Shown: positions 35,133 to 39,088 of the stretch, in pieces
How positions within the stretch are numbered: position 1 is the first letter of the stretch
Layout: each line of letters starts with the position of its first letter
From: SZAS-103 sp964449135
GTDB taxonomy: Bacteria; Pseudomonadota; Gammaproteobacteria; Xanthomonadales; Xanthomonadaceae
Direction: 5' to 3'
Length of the DNA stretch: 39,088 bases
NCBI GenBank assembly: GCA_964449135.1
Contig: CAYUXZ010000027.1
Coordinates: 1 to 39,088, forward strand
Position numbers and translations under genes: made by a program
The notes under the pieces: model-generated
What the model was told of the DNA's origin: nothing
The model's input: the letters and a program-made list of their open reading frames with translations, nothing else
Database searches by the model: none

Positions 35133-38100
35133 TTATCGATCAAGAATCTTCGGACCCGTTGGAGTTTTCTCAGGCTTTGGCTGAAAGTGATCCAATAGCA
35201 TCGAATCGGAGTCCCCTTCTGCATTCAACATGTCTGCATCGTGTTGAGCTTGTTGGGCAGCAAGCTGATCAGCAATCATACTTTCCAGGGTTGCTTCGTC
35301 ATCGAGGACTTCACTCGCCCTATCTAGATCAGCTTGCGTCGCGTTGGGAAGATTATTGTAATACTCCGCCAAATCAAGATCTCCTTGGGCCTGTGCGAAC
35401 ATTTGGTCGATCGAACAACCCCCACTGACACACGAGCCGGTTACCAGACCAACATCTAATCCAGAAGATGAGCCGTCTCCAAAATATTCATCCAACTGCT
35501 CGCCAACAAATATACCTATAGCCCCGCCGACTTGCGCACCATATTTTTCACCAAGATATTGACCAAACTCTTTGCCCGCCAAGCCAGCCGCTTCACCACC
35601 AAAAGGATCTACGACTGTACCGGCCATAGTCGTTGGTATTCCGAGGACGACCCCTCCGATAGCCGGTCCATAAGCCTGACCGAACCCAGCGCCAATTAGC
35701 CCACCCCAGTCTGCGAATTTCCCAAGTCCGAAGGGATCAACATTTGATACCGGTCCGGCTAGAACGTAGGTGTATGTGTTGATTCCCGCTTTCAACCCTG
35801 TCGGGTCACTTTCCACGTAACGGCCAGTTGCGGCGTCATAGTCACGAAAACCGTTGTTCCAGAGTCCGTTCTCGGAATCATAGTACTGGCCCGGGAACCC
35901 GATGTTCAGGCCGCCGATGTTATCGAGTGTGACGGTGCGGGTGAACGCGTAGTTGTTGGCGCGCCAAACCACGTTCTGCGATGCGTCGGTTACCAGCTCC
36001 GGGCGACCGAGGTGGTCGGTGTGGATCGCGTACACGGGGCTGTTGTTGCGAGACATGCCCACTAGCTCGCCATTCAGCCAGATGTAGTTGGTCAACTTCC
36101 CTGTGCCATCCATTTCGGTCAACAAGTCGTTACTTCCCGGCACATAGATGAAATACCCGGCCTGGGTCGAACTGGTCCACTTAAACACCCGCTGCCCCAA
36201 CGGGTTCACGTGATAGCTCGTGGTCACGCCGCTCTTGGTAGAGCTGTCCATCCGATTGAACGGGTCATAGTGATAGGTGATGGAGCCCGTTGAATCTGTC
36301 AAGCGATTACCGTTCGCATCGTAGGTGTACTTGTGCGAAAACGTCGCTTGAGTGAGCCGATTGCTCGTGGCGGCAACGGTGTAACTGCCATGCCAGCCGT
36401 TGAGGTCACTAGTGCCACTGCTTTGGTTGGTCCGATTGCTGTCGGAATCGTAGGTCCAGGTCGCGTTGCCCGACGAAGAGGTGACGCCGGTCAAGCGCTC
36501 CAGCGAGTCGTAACCGAAGCTCTGGGTCAGAGACGTATTGACGCCATTGGTGATCGCGGTGATCGCGTCGTTGGCGTCGAACTGATAAGTCAGGCTTTGC
36601 TGCACCGAAACGCCAGGCACCGATGTGCTGACGCCGGTGAGACGTCCGTCCAGATCGTAACTATTGGCACGAACCAATCCGTTGCCGTAGGTCCAACCCG
36701 CCGAATCTGCGTACGGTTGGTAGGTAATGCCCGTGGCTACATTGGTCCATGTGCCACCAGTCATGTACGACAGCGAAGTGACACGGCCGTTTGTATAGGT
36801 GTAGCTCGCGATTTGTCCGTTCGGGTAGGTGATTGAAGACACCTTGCCGATGTTGTTGTAGGCATAGCTGGCGTTGAATTGACTGCCGGCGATATTGCTG
36901 TTCTGAGTCGCTATCCAGCCTTCGGGCGTATAAGCCGTGCTCTGGCTATAAGGGTGCGCCCAGTTCACATCTGTCACTGTGCAAAGTCTGCCTTTGCCAT
37001 TCGTGCAACTGTCATAAGCGAACGTCTGCGATTGTGTGCCCGCACTTACTGTCGTCACGCGGCTGAGGTTGTCGTAACTGTAGGTGGTTGATTTCCCATC
37101 CGCGCGAGTCAGTCCAGTTTTCCGACCCGCAGCATCCCAAGTAAATGACACCGTGCCGGTATCCGGACTCGACTGCGCCCATAGCTGGCCGAAACCGTCA
37201 TACACATACGACGTACTCAGTCCGCGCGGATCAGTGATCTTATTCACGCGGCTGCCGCCGTCGTAGTAGAAGTTGGTGATGCCATTGTTGGCATCTGTGG
37301 TTTTGATGCGGCGATTCAGCGCGTCGTAGGTGTACGTGGTGGTATGATTCAGCGAATCCACCACGCTGCTGACATTACCATTGGCGTCGTAGTTGGTGCG
37401 GACGTTCTGGCTGTTGTTGCCAGTCTCGGCCCAAGGACGACCCAAACCGTCGTAGGTTCGAGTCAGTTTGCGGGTATTGTTGTAACCCATCGTATCGACG
37501 GCATAGTCGTCGATCTCAGTCACATCGCCGCTCGCATCCCGCGAATACTGTTCCATTGCAGTGGCATTCGAAAAAATGGTTGCGAATAGGCCAGGCCGCG
37601 ACTTGCTGGTCAATTGACGTGCAGAGTTGTAGCTATAGGTTTCGGTGACGCCGTCCGGCGTGGTCACGCTGGTCAGCAGACCCGTCGGGTCATAGTTGTA
37701 GGTCGTGTTCGCTGCCACGCCGTTCGGGTGCGTCTGCACGTTAGTAGGCTGGCCGCGTACGTTGTAGGTGTAGTTGACCGTATCTCCGTTGACGCCGACA
37801 ACGCTGCCGTACTGGCCAAGGCCGTTATATCCAGTGTAAGTGGCGGCCTGGTTAAGGCTGTTGGTCACCGAAACCAGATCGCCGGTCACGTTGTACGCGG
37901 AGGTCACTGCATCGCCGGTGCCCGCAAGCGGGCCGTCTGCGCTCATCGAGGTCAACAGGCCATTGCTGCCATTGGTGGTGTAGCTGAAGTTCGTCGTGCG
38001 GGTCTGGTTGGCGATGCCATTGGCGGTGAGGTTCTTCACCGTCACAGACGCCACGCGCTTGGTCGCAGAGTCGTAGGTGTAATCGGTCTCGTGATCGCCG

Positions 38101-39088
38101 ACCAATGTGACGGACAACGGGCGGTTGAAGCCCGGCGTCGTATCCCACTGATAGCTCGTAGTGCGGGTGATCGATGTGCCTGAAGCCTCGACCATCTGTT
38201 GCAACTGGCCGTTAGCCGCATAGGTATAGGCAGTGATGTTGCCGTTGTTGTCCGTGACTTGCGTGTCGTAGCCGTTTGCGTCGTAGCTGTGCGTGTTGCT
38301 CGCATTGACGACATTCGCGCCGCCAGTCGCCGAAGTCGAGGTAACGAGGCCATTGCTGAAGTTGTAGGTGGTCTGGCGACCGAGCGGACTGGTTTCAACG
38401 ACGGTCAGGGTGTTGTTCGCACCCGGCGTGTAAACGAAGTTGTACGCGTTGGTGCCGGCCGTGCTCGGCGAGGCGGCAAAACCGTTGGCATCGTAGCCGT
38501 AGGTCGAATAACGTGTGCCGTTGAAGTCCTTGCCGGTCAGGCTGCCGGGATAGCGGCTATCTTCGTAGTAGTAGTGCGTCGTCGAAAGCGGCGAACCCGA
38601 CTGATTGATCGTCGCGTTCGACAGCAGGTTCTGGCCTGCGGCCGGCATGTTCGAAAGATAGCTGTAGGTGAACACGTCGCCGTTCGGATCGGTCACCGTG
38701 GTCAGCTGGCCGCCAGTCCAGGTGAAGTGCACAGCACGACCCGAGGAATGGGTGACCGTCTGCAGGTAGTTGTTCGCGTCGTAGGCGAAGGTCCAGCCCA
38801 CGTTGTACGCATCCATGATCGACAGCGCGTAGCCGCTGGCGCTATAGCGCTGGATACCGTGCTGGTCGTCCGTCAACGTGTAGGTGCCGTCGGCATTGCG
38901 CACGATTGTCGAAATCGGTGACGCCTTCACTTCCTGCCAGAGACCGAGCGAGGCGTTGTACAGGTACTCGATACGACGGCCATCGGGCAGATGCGCCCAC
39001 AGCGGGATCGTGCCGGTCGGCGGTGTGGTGCAGACGGCGCCCGGCTTCGGATAGCACGGATCGGTCGAAGAGCTGGTGGTGAAGGAAA
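35133..39088 (-). CDS. RHS/YD-repeat protein with polymorphic C-terminal tip (5' end outside window)
   Basis: The visible 1317 codons run open to the window edge, so the N-terminus is missing. Most of it is YD repeats (for example YDANGNVSSVVDSLNHTTTY, YDALNRRIKTTDANNGITNF), which build the RHS cocoon. The RHS core ends YDSENGLWNNGFRDYDAATG, then RYVESDPTGLKAGINTYTY and DPFGL (ends 35724). After it comes a 196-residue tip: glycine-rich hydrophobic stretches (WGGLIGAGFGQAYGPAIGG; YGAQVGGAIGIFVGE), then a very acidic helical tail ending in EKTPTGPKILDR. RHS proteins deliver C-terminal toxins through type VI or other export systems. No VgrG, PAAR or T6SS gene is in view. The tip has no nuclease motif I recognise. 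Lower GC than the core chromosome. Confidence 0.93.
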   Translation of the reverse strand, partial: SFTTSSSTDPCYPKPGAVCTTPPTGTIPLWAHLPDGRRIEYLYNASLGLWQEVKASPISTIVRNADGTYTLTDDQHGIQRYSASGYALSIMDAYNVGWTFAYDANNYLQTVTHSSGRAVHFTWTGGQLTTVTDPNGDVFTYSYLSNMPAAGQNLLSNATINQSGSPLSTTHYYYEDSRYPGSLTGKDFNGTRYSTYGYDANGFAASPSTAGTNAYNFVYTPGANNTLTVVETSPLGRQTTYNFSNGLVTSTSATGGANVVNASNTHSYDANGYDTQVTDNNGNITAYTYAANGQLQQMVEASGTSITRTTSYQWDTTPGFNRPLSVTLVGDHETDYTYDSATKRVASVTVKNLTANGIANQTRTTNFSYTTNGSNGLLTSMSADGPLAGTGDAVTSAYNVTGDLVSVTNSLNQAATYTGYNGLGQYGSVVGVNGDTVNYTYNVRGQPTNVQTHPNGVAANTTYNYDPTGLLTSVTTPDGVTETYSYNSARQLTSKSRPGLFATIFSNATAMEQYSRDASGDVTEIDDYAVDTMGYNNTRKLTRTYDGLGRPWAETGNNSQNVRTNYDANGNVSSVVDSLNHTTTYTYDALNRRIKTTDANNGITNFYYDGGSRVNKITDPRGLSTSYVYDGFGQLWAQSSPDTGTVSFTWDAAGRKTGLTRADGKSTTYSYDNLSRVTTVSAGTQSQTFAYDSCTNGKGRLCTVTDVNWAHPYSQSTAYTPEGWIATQNSNIAGSQFNASYAYNNIGKVSSITYPNGQIASYTYTNGRVTSLSYMTGGTWTNVATGITYQPYADSAGWTYGNGLVRANSYDLDGRLTGVSTSVPGVSVQQSLTYQFDANDAITAITNGVNTSLTQSFGYDSLERLTGVTSSSGNATWTYDSDSNRTNQSSGTSDLNGWHGSYTVAATSNRLTQATFSHKYTYDANGNRLTDSTGSITYHYDPFNRMDSSTKSGVTTSYHVNPLGQRVFKWTSSTQAGYFIYVPGSNDLLTEMDGTGKLTNYIWLNGELVGMSRNNSPVYAIHTDHLGRPELVTDASQNVVWRANNYAFTRTVTLDNIGGLNIGFPGQYYDSENGLWNNGFRDYDAATGRYVESDPTGLKAGINTYTYVLAGPVSNVDPFGLGKFADWGGLIGAGFGQAYGPAIGGVVLGIPTTMAGTVVDPFGGEAAGLAGKEFGQYLGEKYGAQVGGAIGIFVGEQLDEYFGDGSSSGLDVGLVTGSCVSGGCSIDQMFAQAQGDLDLAEYYNNLPNATQADLDRASEVLDDEATLESMIADQLAAQQAQHDADMLNAEGDSDSMLLDHFQPKPEKTPTGPKILDR

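Noticed and set aside
35081..35224. Longer start for the small membrane protein (198 residues)
   Set aside because: The extra 48 residues overlap the end of the RHS gene in another frame and look like shadow sequence; the ATG at 35080 begins right before the first membrane segment.
36333..38921. Several 80-240-codon plus-strand open frames opposite the RHS gene
   Set aside because: Val/Arg/Ala-rich shadows of the YD repeats; no start context or domain.
35133..39088. Repeated TACGACGC/GTCGTA-like sequences suggesting a tandem repeat or CRISPR-like array
   Set aside because: They are the coding repeats of YD motifs in the RHS protein, irregular in spacing and without conserved direct repeats.

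Overview
The window is GC-rich chromosomal DNA from a gammaproteobacterium, most likely in the Xanthomonadales (Rhodanobacteraceae or Lysobacteraceae). This rests on the look of the GlyQ/GlyS, PlsB, Tdk, TtcA, RdgC and TatABC proteins and on the strong G/C third-position bias. The species cannot be fixed from sequence reading alone. No rRNA, tRNA, CRISPR array, phage gene or intact insertion sequence was seen. Intergenic gaps are all under 300 bases.

Layout. 1-2880 (minus): acetyl-CoA synthetase (cut by the window edge), an SRPBCC protein and a membrane fatty acid desaturase. 3023-7264 (plus): mutM, then a two-gene signalling module of an ECF sigma factor and a transmembrane Ser/Thr kinase with TPR-like repeats, preceded by a perfect inverted repeat around a -10-like TATGAT. 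7274-9963: thymidine kinase (minus) and Rep helicase (plus). 10085-12746: an AT-richer putative lipoprotein, a secreted HAD acid phosphatase and a second lipoprotein. 12799-17632: plsB, a small YdcH-like protein (minus), ttcA and rdgC; a repeat element separates the last two and supplies the end of ttcA. 17746-20060: a secreted LamG-like protein, a YgjP-like metalloprotease and a lipoprotein. 20064-21898 (minus): alpha/beta hydrolase and ferrochelatase. 21984-24915 (plus): SYLF-domain protein, tatABC and an RDD membrane protein. 24934-28440 (minus): a polytopic membrane protein, a class I glutamine amidotransferase and an orphan GspE/PilB-type ATPase. 28492-31607 (plus): glyQ and glyS, overlapping by ATGA.

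31684-39088 (all minus) is the accessory end: a GDSL-esterase autotransporter, a TolA/TonB-like envelope protein, a small four-helix membrane protein and a very large RHS/YD-repeat protein whose N-terminus lies beyond the window. The RHS C-terminal tip and the small membrane gene directly downstream have the layout of a polymorphic toxin with its immunity gene. The tip is glycine-zipper-rich, then acidic, with no nuclease signature I recognise, and the putative immunity protein is membrane-embedded. This pair is the best candidate for something undescribed. The second is the sigma/kinase module: the sigma factor lacks the usual acidic motif and has threonines there, as expected of a sigma factor switched on by kinase phosphorylation.

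Three stretches have visibly lower GC than the rest: 10085-10600, 17746-18549 and about 33700-36000. They are the best candidates for horizontally acquired DNA.
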